A stretch of 64,000 nucleotides of DNA, from NCBI GenBank assembly GCA_022750195.1, contig JAKIWE010000002.1, positions 1 to 64,000 of the forward strand, read 5' to 3'. Shown here in pieces: positions 17,086-24,919 of the stretch. The translations under genes were made by a program, and so were the position numbers. Each line of letters opens with the position of its first letter. Position 1 is the first letter of the stretch. The notes beneath the pieces are model-generated. The model did no database searches and was not told where the DNA came from. It worked only from the letters and a program-made list of their open reading frames with translations. Source of the DNA: Thermoplasmata archaeon. Lineage in GTDB: Archaea > Thermoplasmatota > Thermoplasmata > Lutacidiplasmatales > UBA184.

Positions 17086-17373
17086 ATGTCAATAATCGAT
17101 TCACACAGAGAGGCGACAGAGCGGCGCGTGAGAATAGCGAATTCGCTTATCGTGGTAGGTGTCGGAGTGATGGTTGTTCCGCTGCTGTTTCTTGCTTCCA
17201 TTGGCCTACTCCCAGGTCTTCAGAGCCGGGACAGCGTATTTGCCGTGGAGATATGGCTCCCCTTTCTCGTCATCGGTCTGGTCATCGTAACCGCTACCAG
17301 GGCGATCTTTCGCGGAGCGTGGCGGGCCAAGAAAGCGGAGGAGAAAGACGAGGAGAGGGCCAATAAAGGCTGA
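17086..17373 (+). CDS. Small two-helix membrane protein, unknown function
   Basis: A 95-residue protein with two clear membrane segments, SLIVVGVGVMVVPLLFLASIG and IWLPFLVIGLVIVTATRAIF, then a charged tail rich in Lys and Glu (RAKKAEEKDEERANKG). ATG 17086 is a plausible start. The hydrophobic-then-charged pattern argues for real coding, but no family is recognised and the surroundings look decayed. Confidence 0.5.
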   Translation: MSIIDSHREATERRVRIANSLIVVGVGVMVVPLLFLASIGLLPGLQSRDSVFAVEIWLPFLVIGLVIVTATRAIFRGAWRAKKAEEKDEERANKG

Positions 17374-17591
17374 TATCCGCTGTACGCTCTCCCGACTGGG
17401 CGGGAAAGTACACGCCAGATGCCCAGGTGGTGGCACTGAAGTGAACTACGCTGAACGGTGTCTACTCTCGGAGCCGATAACTCCGCCGTAACGCTCAGAG
17501 GGAAGGATCTGCTGCCGTTCCCGAGGGGAGTTCTCTCCGAGATCCTTTTGAACGCGGAACGAATTTCATTAATGAACCCAATCCCAATCTC

Positions 17592-17684
17592 ATGGACCCC
17601 TCGATTGCGTTCCTCAGCTTCGGCCTCGTGGTGGGCGCGTTCCTCCTTCCTAGATGGGCCAATCGCAAGCGCGGAGCCCCGTAG
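17592..17684 (+). CDS. Possible 30-residue membrane microprotein
   Basis: ATG 17592 opens a 30-codon frame ending at TAG 17684. The product has one hydrophobic helix (IAFLSFGLVVGAFLLP) followed by a positively charged RWANRKRGAP end, the ordinary topology signal of a single-pass protein. No homologue is recognised and such short frames arise by chance, so support is weak. Confidence 0.3.
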   Translation: MDPSIAFLSFGLVVGAFLLPRWANRKRGAP

Positions 17685-17877
17685 ACCGGCCCGACAGCGG
17701 CCGCGTGGGTTCATCCAACTTCATGCCCCGGCGGAACCAAGACCGGCGCGTACACATCGATTCCATAGGCACCCGCCCGTCCAACTCGTCTGTCTCTAGC
17801 CCTGGCCGCTCGACCCCCAAAGAACATGACACTCAGAAGCGTAGAACTTCTCGCTCACCTCGGAAGGTTAGGACGGC

Positions 17878-18060
17878 ATGGATTACCCTTTGGAGGAACG
17901 AGAAACCGAAATGGAGCCCTTCGGTTATCGCGAGGAACCAGCCCGTTGGTCCGATCCTAGTGCGATAATTCACCCAATCTTGACTAATCCTTCGACTGCT
18001 AATGGCCAGTCGAAGAATCGCCAAAGCCATGGAGAATTTCGAGACTATCGCAGGAGCTAG
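17878..18060 (+). CDS. Possible small acidic protein upstream of the GIY-YIG gene
   Basis: A 60-codon frame from ATG 17878 (MDYPLEERETEMEPFGYREE...). It has no recognised family. A second small frame, ATG 18002 to TAG 18115 (37 residues, MASRRIAKAMENFETIAG...), overlaps it in another phase; at most one is likely real. Both lie just before the GIY-YIG gene in low-GC island sequence. Confidence 0.25.
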   Translation: MDYPLEERETEMEPFGYREEPARWSDPSAIIHPILTNPSTANGQSKNRQSHGEFRDYRRS

Positions 18061-18130
18061 CGCGGATGCTAAGGGCCGTGCCCCGGCAAAGAGTTTGACC
18101 AGGTTCTGCGTCTAGGGCACGAACCCGAGA

Positions 18131-18595
18131 ATGCCAGTCAAGGAGTGGGGCGCCCGGAAAATCGTTGATCTGGAATGGCAAGGACCGAAGATGTTCTCGC
18201 TTGGCCGAACTCCTGAGACAGTCCCTGACTACCGCGGAGTATACCTGCTGGCATCCCGAAAGCAGCTCTACGAGTACCCACGCGGAAACTCTTCACTTGC
18301 TTACATAGGCTCGGGGGTGGTGGCGGATAGGCTACCGGCCCACGTCAATCGCAACCCACAAGTTCAGACTGTGCTCGATAACGAAGGGACGATGTGGTTC
18401 CGGTACGCACGCGTGAGTCAAGGGCTCCATGACTGCGTCGAGCAGACTCTCTTCGACGATTTCGTGGATCGTCACGGGGCCAACCCCCTACTCAACATGG
18501 TCCGGCCCTCCTGCTCGCGAGATTGGAAATCAATGACAATTCGCCATGGGCGACTGAATTTCCCATATGACTTCTCGCGGGCCGACTTTTCGTAG
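18131..18595 (+). CDS. GIY-YIG-like nuclease domain protein
   Basis: A 154-residue protein with the order of a GIY-YIG domain: RGVYLLAS (the GIY strand), LAYIGSG (the YIG strand), then RLPAHVNRN (the conserved Arg and His helix), and further on VEQTLFDDFVDRHGANPLLNMV, where Glu and Asn match the metal ligand and the NxxN-type end. No DNA-binding domain is attached, so it may be a small restriction-like nuclease, a homing relic or a nucleic-acid repair helper. It sits alone on the island between gene-poor stretches. Low GC and odd codon use suggest transfer. Confidence 0.6.
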   Translation: MPVKEWGARKIVDLEWQGPKMFSLGRTPETVPDYRGVYLLASRKQLYEYPRGNSSLAYIGSGVVADRLPAHVNRNPQVQTVLDNEGTMWFRYARVSQGLHDCVEQTLFDDFVDRHGANPLLNMVRPSCSRDWKSMTIRHGRLNFPYDFSRADFS

Positions 18596-18730
18596 GGCGC
18601 TAGTTCTTGTTGCGCGTCCTCAGTCGCTGAACTCTATCGCCCAGCACCACCCTGGGGGCGTGAGCACCCCAACCTAACAAGAGATGGTCACGCCACCCCC
18701 GCGGGCTTTGGCGAATTCTCGGGGGTGAGG

Positions 18731-18949
18731 CTAAGTTGCTCGAGCAGTCCGCCCCATTTTCGAGCGGCCTGAATCACGCTTGTCGGTATCGTCTCCTTCT
18801 AGCCCGCGCTTGATGTACAGAAGCGCCTGCATCGAGACTGACCTCATTTCACGATCGGCCGCTTCCCGGAGCACGGAGTGAAGATCGTCTGTCAGGTAGA
18901 CCGCAACAACCGCTCCGCGTCTAGCTCTTCCGCCCTTGGGTCTCGGCAT
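18731..18949 (-). CDS. Ribbon-helix-helix (CopG-like) DNA-binding protein
   Basis: A 72-residue basic protein. The strand VVAVYLTDDLHSVLREAADREMRSVSMQALLYIKRGL fits the ribbon-helix-helix pattern (beta strand, helix, turn with Ser, helix). The N-terminus MPRPKGGRARRG is highly basic. It could be an antitoxin-type or plasmid/phage-type repressor, but no toxin gene is adjacent. ATG 18949 has an A-rich purine tract upstream (GGGAGGAAATG), an unusually good ribosome site for this window. Confidence 0.65.
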   Translation of the reverse strand: MPRPKGGRARRGAVVAVYLTDDLHSVLREAADREMRSVSMQALLYIKRGLEGDDTDKRDSGRSKMGRTARAT

Positions 18950-19177
18950 ACATTTCCTCCCCCAACGGCTCGCTCCATTCGCACCCGGTGCTAGCGGAGG
19001 ACCGATTGAGTTAGCTCAGGCTCGTAAGCGCATGCGTATTAATGCTTCGCGCGGATAGAACCTGCTCGCCGTGAGAGCGGCACTAGCTCCTCCAAAGGAC
19101 CCTTTGGGTGAGACGTCAGGGGACGATACAATAAACAGTGAAGTACTTTATTACACCATGTTACATGGGGGCATGCG

Positions 19178-19942
19178 GTGGTCCTCATGGACCGAAACAA
19201 GAAGCAGTTGGAAGTAGGGAAGCGACAGCGGCGAGGGCTTGTCGTAGTGATCGTGTCGGCGATTGCGGTCGCGGGCATCGCCTTGTGGGGCGGGCTCGCA
19301 TTTGCGCCGACTCACGGGAGCCCGACCAACAACCATGTGGCGACCACGGCCCTCTCCGCGGGCATCGACGTATTGGGGGTCACGTACCCTACGATCGCAG
19401 GGAACTGGGGGTCCGCATCTCTCTCGGCGAACGTGTCCGGGGCGAGCGGCGGCTACACTTGCTCTTGGACCTTCGGAGATGGGGGGAATTCGAATATGTG
19501 CGCGCCGAGTCATAGCTGGACAGGGCACGGAACCTACCTCGTCGGTCTCACCGTGACGAACGGGGGTTCTCACGCAGGGGCTTCGATGACAGTCGGCGTG
19601 AACGGGGCCTATCTCCATGGGTCTGGTGGCCTCAGGGGGCCCAGCGCTGGCCCAATCCTGTGGGCTTGGGGTAGCACCTTCCCGTGTACGGGCGTGGCTG
19701 TCGGCGGATGGCCCGGACATCCGTGCGGCGTACCGGTGCTGCCTCCGCCCGGAATCCTTTCAGGGGTCATCATTTCTCCCGGTTCGATAACCTACAGCTG
19801 GAGTCCCGGAGACGGAACCGGACCTATCAGCGGGCAGGTAGTGACCCACACATACAGCACCTCTGGGACCTACACTGCCACACAAAGCTACGTGACAGGT
19901 GGCTTCACCTATCAGATGCCGGTCACAATAGTGACGGGCTGA
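19178..19942 (+). CDS. Membrane-anchored or secreted PKD-domain protein
   Basis: A 254-residue protein with a basic N-terminus, one membrane/signal segment (GLVVVIVSAIAVAGIALWGGLAF) and two PKD-like beta domains. The first carries YTCSWTFGDGGNS...GHGTYLVGLTVTNGG, the second ITYSWSPGDGTGP...TYSTSGTYTATQSYV; W-x-F/P-GDG and the GTY strand are the PKD hallmarks. Such domains mediate cell-surface contacts. GTG 19178 lies about 28 nt after a CTTTATTA box (19146-19153); ATG 19187 is the alternative start. Confidence 0.75.
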   Translation: MVLMDRNKKQLEVGKRQRRGLVVVIVSAIAVAGIALWGGLAFAPTHGSPTNNHVATTALSAGIDVLGVTYPTIAGNWGSASLSANVSGASGGYTCSWTFGDGGNSNMCAPSHSWTGHGTYLVGLTVTNGGSHAGASMTVGVNGAYLHGSGGLRGPSAGPILWAWGSTFPCTGVAVGGWPGHPCGVPVLPPPGILSGVIISPGSITYSWSPGDGTGPISGQVVTHTYSTSGTYTATQSYVTGGFTYQMPVTIVTG

Positions 19943-20432
19943 TAGCGCGAATCGGTGCAGCCGGGGGTCAGGGCATCCGGTCTCGAACGCCGAGACCCCA
20001 ACCACTCCCGTGAAAGCGGGTAGGGTTGATGCCAACCATTTCCTTCCTCTTTCTGCTCTCTCGGTAGCCGCCTTGGGACTCGGCGCAGCTGGTCCAGGAT
20101 TCTCGCGTTCTCGGCCAGGCCTCTCCATTCGCCTGGAGCGGCGGGGTGTCGATGCTGGGGCGCGGGACCTTGGCGACCCTATCGAGGGAACTCGCCTTGC
20201 GCGCGGTGAGCGCTAGGCCGGCATTCCGCGCTGTGGCAATGAAGTCGAGGGGGAAAGGGTAGATCGTCGGTGCGTATCGAAAGTCACCCACGATGACTAC
20301 GGCCTGGCTCCGGGGTTTGAGTACTCTGGAGCAGCCCCCGTCGTCCCAGAGGAGCAAGATCGGCGGAGTTTCTGTGCGCGCGGTCGGGTTATTGTGCGGA
20401 CTACCCCCGAACCGCTCTTCTTGTGCAAAGCC

Positions 20433-20539
20433 GAGAACGTGGCTTTTGCCCATAAACGCCTCCGTGCACAGCCACTAGTACCACGGCACAGAACCCCAGA
20501 GCCCGGCCGATCAGGCCCTACACAGAAACTAGTTCTCGG
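20433..20539 (+). repeat. Dispersed repeat, copy B (two modules)
   Basis: The core 20433-20458 shares GAGAACGTGG and the spacing of copies A and C; GCAAAGCC before it can pair with GGCTTTTGC after it. It is followed by CCTCCGTGCACA as in copy A. A second module at 20521-20539 (CACAGAAACTAGTTCTCGG) matches copy C's arm at 21259-21277 in 18 of 19 positions. Confidence 0.6.
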
Positions 20540-20588
20540 CAACGCCGTCGGCACTCGGGGTCGCTACGCTACCATTCCGGGGTACCGG

Positions 20589-20596
20589 GCTTAAGT
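20589..20596 (+). promoter_or_regulatory. TATA-like box for the SRPBCC gene
   Basis: GCTTAAGT is centred about 27 nt before ATG 20619, the leaderless spacing common here. Confidence 0.5.
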
Positions 20597-20618
20597 CGTC
20601 CCACCGGTTTTCCGGCAC

Positions 20619-21119
20619 ATGCCCGAACGTGGCCACCAGTTTCACGGTACCACCCAAGTTCGCTTGTCCCTAGTGATCCACGCCCCTTCGCGATACGTGT
20701 ACGAGTGGTGCACGGACTACCGGACTAGTGACTCACGCCTCTCGACTGCGCGTCCCCATCCGACCTTCCGGGTGATCCGAGTATCGCCGCGCCGCGTGCT
20801 CCGCATCCGGGTGTACCCGGGTCGCGGAGTCGACGGCGGTCGCGACCCCGCGATCGCGGTCGACCTGGTGCGTCTCAATCCCCCGAACTCCTGGCACCTC
20901 GATCAGCTCGACGAAACCGACCAGCAGTCGCTGGATTATCGTGTTACCGCGATGGGCCGAGCACGGTCCCGTCTTCATCTGCTCTCCACCGAGCGCTGGC
21001 TCACGCCCGACCATCCGACGAAGGAAGAACTTCGCGCACAAGTGGCGGCCACATGGGCCGGATTCGGGGCGGCCCTCGAGGCCGACTACCGAGCGGGACG
21101 GCCCGCGAAGGGATCCTAG
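20619..21119 (+). CDS. SRPBCC (START-like) fold protein
   Basis: A 166-residue protein whose opening strand and helix (VRLSLVIHAPSRYVYEWCTDYRTSD) fit the SRPBCC/polyketide-cyclase superfamily, which binds hydrophobic ligands in a deep pocket. The C-terminal long helix EELRAQVAATWAGFGAALEADYRAG also fits. Ligand and partner are unknown. ATG 20619 follows a TATA-like box at leaderless distance. GC here is back to the core level, so this gene may be native sequence between two repeat copies. Confidence 0.65.
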   Translation: MPERGHQFHGTTQVRLSLVIHAPSRYVYEWCTDYRTSDSRLSTARPHPTFRVIRVSPRRVLRIRVYPGRGVDGGRDPAIAVDLVRLNPPNSWHLDQLDETDQQSLDYRVTAMGRARSRLHLLSTERWLTPDHPTKEELRAQVAATWAGFGAALEADYRAGRPAKGS

Positions 21120-21258
21120 GCGACCCCTGGAAGGTTCGGGCGGAGCACCCGAGTCATACGCACCCATTCGCGATCCCCACCGGGTTTACCCACAACGCCG
21201 CCCCGCACCGTACCGAGCACCCCGCACAGAAACCGAGTGCCCAGCACACTAAGCCCCA

Positions 21259-21311
21259 CACAGAAACCAGTTCTCGGGCAAAGCCGAGAACGTGGGCTTC
21301 GCACGGAAACG
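21259..21311 (+). repeat. Dispersed repeat, copy C with perfect hairpin
   Basis: GTTCTCGG at 21270-21277 and CCGAGAAC at 21284-21291 form a perfect 8-bp stem around a GCAAAG loop. The arm 21259-21277 matches copy B and the core 21286-21311 matches copy A (25 of 26). CACAGAAACC also occurs at 21225-21234. It lies in the 364-bp gap 21120-21483, which holds no gene. Confidence 0.65.
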
Positions 21312-21451
21312 CACTCCGTTGGGGAAGACGACGACTTGAACCAGAACTTCGCCTCTAACGCGGCGCGGGGCAATCGATGGACTCGTCCTTTCGATATCGA
21401 AGTGCCGTCTCGCCTCATCGGCGATCCGACGCGCCAAAGGAGACGGTACCC

Positions 21452-21459
21452 TTTCTTAG
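21452..21459 (+). promoter_or_regulatory. TATA-like box for the K+ channel operon
   Basis: TTTCTTAG is centred about 28 nt before GTG 21484. Confidence 0.45.
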
Positions 21460-21483
21460 CCCCCCAGCGCTTGGCCGACCGCC

Positions 21484-22536
21484 GTGAGCGTGGGCGTACG
21501 GCTTCGCTTCGTCCGCAGGGTCTTCCTCCGCATTTGGAAGTTCCTCGCGTTGTTCTTCGGCATCAACGTCGTGGCCGCGGTGGGGTTCTACCTCCTCCAG
21601 CCGCCGATCCGGCTCTCGGACGCGTTCTATTGGGCGATCGTCACGATCTCTACGACCGGGTACGGCGACCTCGTTCCCAATCCGGGATACGCCCGGTGGT
21701 TCACGATCGGTGTCCTGTACACCCAGATCTTCCTTATCGGCTATCTGTTCAGCGTCATCACGGGGATCGTGTCGACGGAGTCGCAGAATCGGGCCCTCGG
21801 CACGCTGGGGACGGGGTTGAAGGAGCACGTCGTGGTCCTCGGCTACTCCGCCGTGGGTCGGGCCGCGGTTCGCGAGCTGCTGCTCGAGGAACAGAGCGTG
21901 GCCGTCGTGGCCGAGCAGGCCGAGGAAGTGGCTAACATCCGGACCCTGGGACCCGAGTCGAAGCTGTTCGTGACCTACGGATCCCCCGGCGACGCGCATA
22001 TCCTCGAACGGGTGAACATCTCGACCGCCCACAGTGTCATTGTCTGCACACCCGACGACACGACGAACCTGGTGGCCTCCCTCAACATCCGCGCGATGGC
22101 GCCGAAGATCCGGATCGTCGTCTCCGTCTCCCGGCCGGAACTCAAGGAGACGTTGCGGGCCGCCGGAGTCACCTACGTCGCCTCCCCCTCTGACCTGGGG
22201 GGGCGGCTCTGCTCGAGTGCCGCGTTCCGACCGGACGTGGCGAGCGCCGTGGAGGAGATCACCACGGAAGCCTCCGGCGCGGACCTGCAGGAGTACCTCC
22301 TCACCGAGGGCCTACCGATCGCCACGCAGAGTTTCGGCGAGGCGGCCCGAACTGTCCACGAGGCGACCGGGTGCATTGCGGTCGGCTACGCCTATGCGGT
22401 CGAGGGCGAGTTCAAGACCCTCGTGAACCCGGCCGACACGGCGCAGCTGCGACCCGGGAACGCTCTGATCGTCCTCGGAACGGTCGAGAACCTGCGCAAG
22501 TGCCGGCGTCTGTTCGGAACCGAACAAGGGCGCTAG
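21484..22536 (+). CDS. Potassium channel with RCK (TrkA-N/TrkA-C) domains
   Basis: A 350-residue two-helix channel subunit. The first membrane helix (FLALFFGINVVAAVGFYLL) is followed by the pore helix and selectivity filter STTGYGDLVP at residues 56-65, then the inner helix (WFTIGVLYTQIFLIGYLFSV). From about residue 108 comes a Rossmann RCK domain (VVVLGYSAVGRAAVREL) and from about 270 a TrkA-C-like domain (FGEAARTVHEATGCIAVGYAY...LRPGNALIVLG). It resembles MthK-type ligand-gated channels. GTG 21484 is leaderless relative to the box at 21452. The NhaD-type transporter follows by 7 bp, so both ion transporters are likely made together. Confidence 0.92.
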   Translation: MSVGVRLRFVRRVFLRIWKFLALFFGINVVAAVGFYLLQPPIRLSDAFYWAIVTISTTGYGDLVPNPGYARWFTIGVLYTQIFLIGYLFSVITGIVSTESQNRALGTLGTGLKEHVVVLGYSAVGRAAVRELLLEEQSVAVVAEQAEEVANIRTLGPESKLFVTYGSPGDAHILERVNISTAHSVIVCTPDDTTNLVASLNIRAMAPKIRIVVSVSRPELKETLRAAGVTYVASPSDLGGRLCSSAAFRPDVASAVEEITTEASGADLQEYLLTEGLPIATQSFGEAARTVHEATGCIAVGYAYAVEGEFKTLVNPADTAQLRPGNALIVLGTVENLRKCRRLFGTEQGR

Positions 22537-22543
22537 GAACGCG

Positions 22544-23824
22544 ATGGTCTCCATCGCGATCGTCGCGGCCGTCGTGATCTTTGCCGGGGCGTACGCCCTC
22601 TTCGTGGTGCGCGAGCGGCACCGCCTCCTGATCGCCGGCGTCGCCGCGCTGGCGGTGGTGCTCCTCGGTCTGGTACCCTGGGCTCGCCTCGCCCCCACCT
22701 CGCTCAGCGGCCAGGGATCGGTGGTCGAGTGGAACACCCTCGCGGTGCTGTTCGCTCTCTTTCTCTTTGCTGGACTCCTGGAGGAAGTGGGGCTCTTCCG
22801 GTGGCTCGCCGAGGAGATCGCCGCCAAAAGCCACGGCCGTCCCGGCTACCTGTTCGTCGGCCTCGCGGTCGTGTCGTTCGCGCTCTCCGCGTTCATCAAC
22901 TCCATCACGGTCCTCCTCGTGCTGGCGACGCTGACGATCCGAGTAGCTCGGACCCTCGCTCTCGACCCCGTTCCGTTCCTGCTCGCTGAGGTCTCGGCCT
23001 CCAACGCCGGCGGGGCGGCGACGTTCGTCGGGGACCCTCCCAACGTCATCCTAGGCACGTACTTTCAGCTGAGCTTCCTCGATTTCACCGAGCACACAGC
23101 GCTGCCCGCGCTCGCCGCCCTGGTCGTGATCCTGCTCGTCTTCCGCCGGTCGATCCGGGTCGCTCCGGTGCCGAGTCAGACCCCGCGTACCGTTCGCATT
23201 CACCAGCTCCGCCGCGGGCCGATCGGAGCAGCGTTGGCCGGCTTTGCCGGCACCCTGCTCGCGCTCGCCGTCCAGGCGCCGCTCGGTGTGCCGGTCTGGG
23301 TGATCGGTCTCGTCGGCGGCGGAGTGGCCCTGGCGCTGGCCGGGGCGTTCGGGCACGCGCGGGAGCTCGCGACGCGCTTTGACCGCGAGACCCTGGTGTT
23401 CTTCCTGTTCCTCTTCGTCCTGGTCGGCGCCCTGGTGACGACCGGTGCCATGGCCCTCGTCGCTCAGGCGGTGGCGGGCGCGGGTGGCGGGAACCTCCTG
23501 CTGACCGGAAGCCTGCTCCTCTGGTCCCTCGGGCTCCTCTCCTCCGTCGTCAACAACGTCCCGCTCGCCGCGGCCGCCGCTCCCCTCATCGGCACGCTCG
23601 GCGCCGGGGGCCTGTCCGTCCGTCCCCTGATCTGGGCGGCGGCGCTGGGAAGCGACATCGGAGGGAACGGAACGCCGGTCGGCGCATCCGCGAATGTCGT
23701 CGGCCTCGCTGTGGCCCGGACGGAGGGCGTCGCGATCGGATGGTCGCGGTACATCCGCGCGGCGTTCCCGACGATGCTTGCCTCGCTCGCGGTCGCCAAC
23801 CTCGTGTGGATCTTCGTCCACTAG
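22544..23824 (+). CDS. NhaD/ArsB-type (IT superfamily) membrane transporter
   Basis: A 426-residue polytopic membrane protein with about 11-12 hydrophobic segments. The superfamily hallmarks are the re-entrant-like FINSITVLLVLATLT and the loop EVSASNAGGAATFVGDPPNVILG, with a second pseudo-repeat half ending in WSLGLLSSVVNNVPLAAAAAPLI and GSDIGGNGTPVGASANVVGLAVA. Candidates are Na+/H+ antiport, arsenite efflux or anion transport; no arsenic genes are nearby, and the coupling to a K+ channel favours an ion-homeostasis role. Start ATG 22544, 7 bp after the channel stop. Confidence 0.88.
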   Translation: MVSIAIVAAVVIFAGAYALFVVRERHRLLIAGVAALAVVLLGLVPWARLAPTSLSGQGSVVEWNTLAVLFALFLFAGLLEEVGLFRWLAEEIAAKSHGRPGYLFVGLAVVSFALSAFINSITVLLVLATLTIRVARTLALDPVPFLLAEVSASNAGGAATFVGDPPNVILGTYFQLSFLDFTEHTALPALAALVVILLVFRRSIRVAPVPSQTPRTVRIHQLRRGPIGAALAGFAGTLLALAVQAPLGVPVWVIGLVGGGVALALAGAFGHARELATRFDRETLVFFLFLFVLVGALVTTGAMALVAQAVAGAGGGNLLLTGSLLLWSLGLLSSVVNNVPLAAAAAPLIGTLGAGGLSVRPLIWAAALGSDIGGNGTPVGASANVVGLAVARTEGVAIGWSRYIRAAFPTMLASLAVANLVWIFVH

Positions 23825-23845
23825 GCGGGGGGCTCGGCGACGCGC

Positions 23846-24718
23846 CTAGTCGCCGGTTACGTCGAGGAGGAACTCGCGGATCGTTTTGAGGAACTGCTTC
23901 GGCTCCTCGAACTGGGGTAGGTGGCTGCTCCGCGGAAGGACGCGCAGGTGGGCCGGCACGATCCGGTCGGCCATCTCGCGCGACGCCTCGAGGAAGAAGT
24001 CGTACCGTCCGACGACCACCAGCGTGGGAATCTCGATCTGGGCGTAGTATTTCCGGCCGTCCCAGCGGGCCAACGTGCCGTCGACCTTGAACTCATCCCC
24101 GGTGCGGGTCATCATCGCCCGATAGACCGCCCGGCTGAGGTGCTTCGAATCGAGCTCTGGAGGGAGCGGGGTCACGAAGCCGTGGGACCACGGTGCGGTG
24201 ATCCGCTCGACGACCTCCGCATACTCCTCGGAGTCGAACTTCCGTGCCTTCTCGAGCTCCCGGAGGCGGCGACGGAGTGGCTCGGGGGCCGCGGATCGCA
24301 TCATCTGGTTGGCGGCCCGGATCTCGGCCGCACTGCCGCCGGTGTCGCACAGCAGGAGCGAGGCGAGCCGCTCCTCGTACCGGTGGGCGTACTCCAGTGC
24401 GACGAACCCGCCCGCCGAGAAGCCCAACAAGTGCAGCTCCTTGATGTCGAGCGCCCGGCGGATCCCTTCGACGTCCTCGGCCAGCTGCTCGACGGTGTAC
24501 TCGCTGGGCCGGCGCGGCGCCCACGACTTGCCTACCCCGCGCGGATTGAACAGGACGACCCGGAGGTGGGCGTTGGCGAGCTGGAGCAGCGGGCGCAGGT
24601 AGGGGTAGGTGAACCCGGGTCCGCCCGGATGGACGAGGAGCGTCGCCGGCCCGTCGCCCTGCGAAACGTACTCGAACGGGCGGTTGCCGCGCACCTTGAC
24701 GAAGCGGGTGCGGGCCAC
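23846..24718 (-). CDS. Alpha/beta hydrolase (proline iminopeptidase-like)
   Basis: A 290-residue alpha/beta-hydrolase. The oxyanion motif LVHPGGPGFTYPYLRPLL resembles the HGGPG of proline iminopeptidases; the nucleophile elbow is GFSAGGF (Ser); Asp in VVGRYDFFLEAS and His in PRSSHLPQFEEP complete the triad. The cap domain lies at about residues 130-220. It may cleave N-terminal proline from short peptides or hydrolyse a small ester. GTG 24718 lies about 27 nt after a minus-strand GACTTATC box at 24748-24741, so it is probably leaderless. Monocistronic. Confidence 0.88.
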   Translation of the reverse strand: MARTRFVKVRGNRPFEYVSQGDGPATLLVHPGGPGFTYPYLRPLLQLANAHLRVVLFNPRGVGKSWAPRRPSEYTVEQLAEDVEGIRRALDIKELHLLGFSAGGFVALEYAHRYEERLASLLLCDTGGSAAEIRAANQMMRSAAPEPLRRRLRELEKARKFDSEEYAEVVERITAPWSHGFVTPLPPELDSKHLSRAVYRAMMTRTGDEFKVDGTLARWDGRKYYAQIEIPTLVVVGRYDFFLEASREMADRIVPAHLRVLPRSSHLPQFEEPKQFLKTIREFLLDVTGD

Positions 24719-24740
24719 GTCCGTGCGAGCGACACCGGCG

Positions 24741-24748
24741 GATAAGTC
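24741..24748 (-). promoter_or_regulatory. TATA-like box for the alpha/beta hydrolase
   Basis: On the minus strand the box reads GACTTATC and is centred about 27 nt before GTG 24718. Confidence 0.55.
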
Positions 24749-24919
24749 CGCCGGGCCTGCTAGGGGGCGTTCTCACGTCGACGTCGTTTGTCGGGAGCTG
24801 TGGCCGCTCGCAGAGTCGCCGCCGCTGCGAACTCGCCGACCCTCTCTCTTGGTGACCGCAAGTTCGATGAACCCGCCGACCTTGCGGGTCTGGGGAAGGC
24901 TCCGGTGCGAGAGAAGGGG

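Larger units (their letters stand above)
19943..20618. other. Gene-poor stretch with repeat copy B
   Basis: About 675 bp without a convincing gene. A minus-strand frame from about 20453 to 19968 (with the segment PFPLDFIATARNAGLALTARK) is open but runs through the repeat at its start and has no good family, so it is not called. Copy B of the dispersed repeat and a second shared 19-mer fill 20420-20540. The promoter for the next gene closes the stretch. Confidence 0.5.

Noticed and set aside
16826-17095. Two overlapping short plus-strand frames after the ABC ATPase
   Set aside because: They occupy the same bases in different phases, have no recognisable family and no promoter at the usual spacing.
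19968-20453. Minus-strand frame of 161 codons in the gap after the PKD protein
   Set aside because: Its start lies in the dispersed repeat, it has no promoter-start pair and its composition changes abruptly along its length; the segment PFPLDFIATARNAGL is suggestive but not enough.
11606-21311. CRISPR array
   Set aside because: The repeats are three, irregularly spaced by up to 9 kb, imperfect and have swapped modules; no cas gene is present.
20297-21437. Minus-strand frames sharing a peptide like RAKPTFSAL at three places
   Set aside because: The shared peptide is simply the translation of the dispersed DNA repeat (copies A, B and C) in one frame; the rest of the frames do not match.
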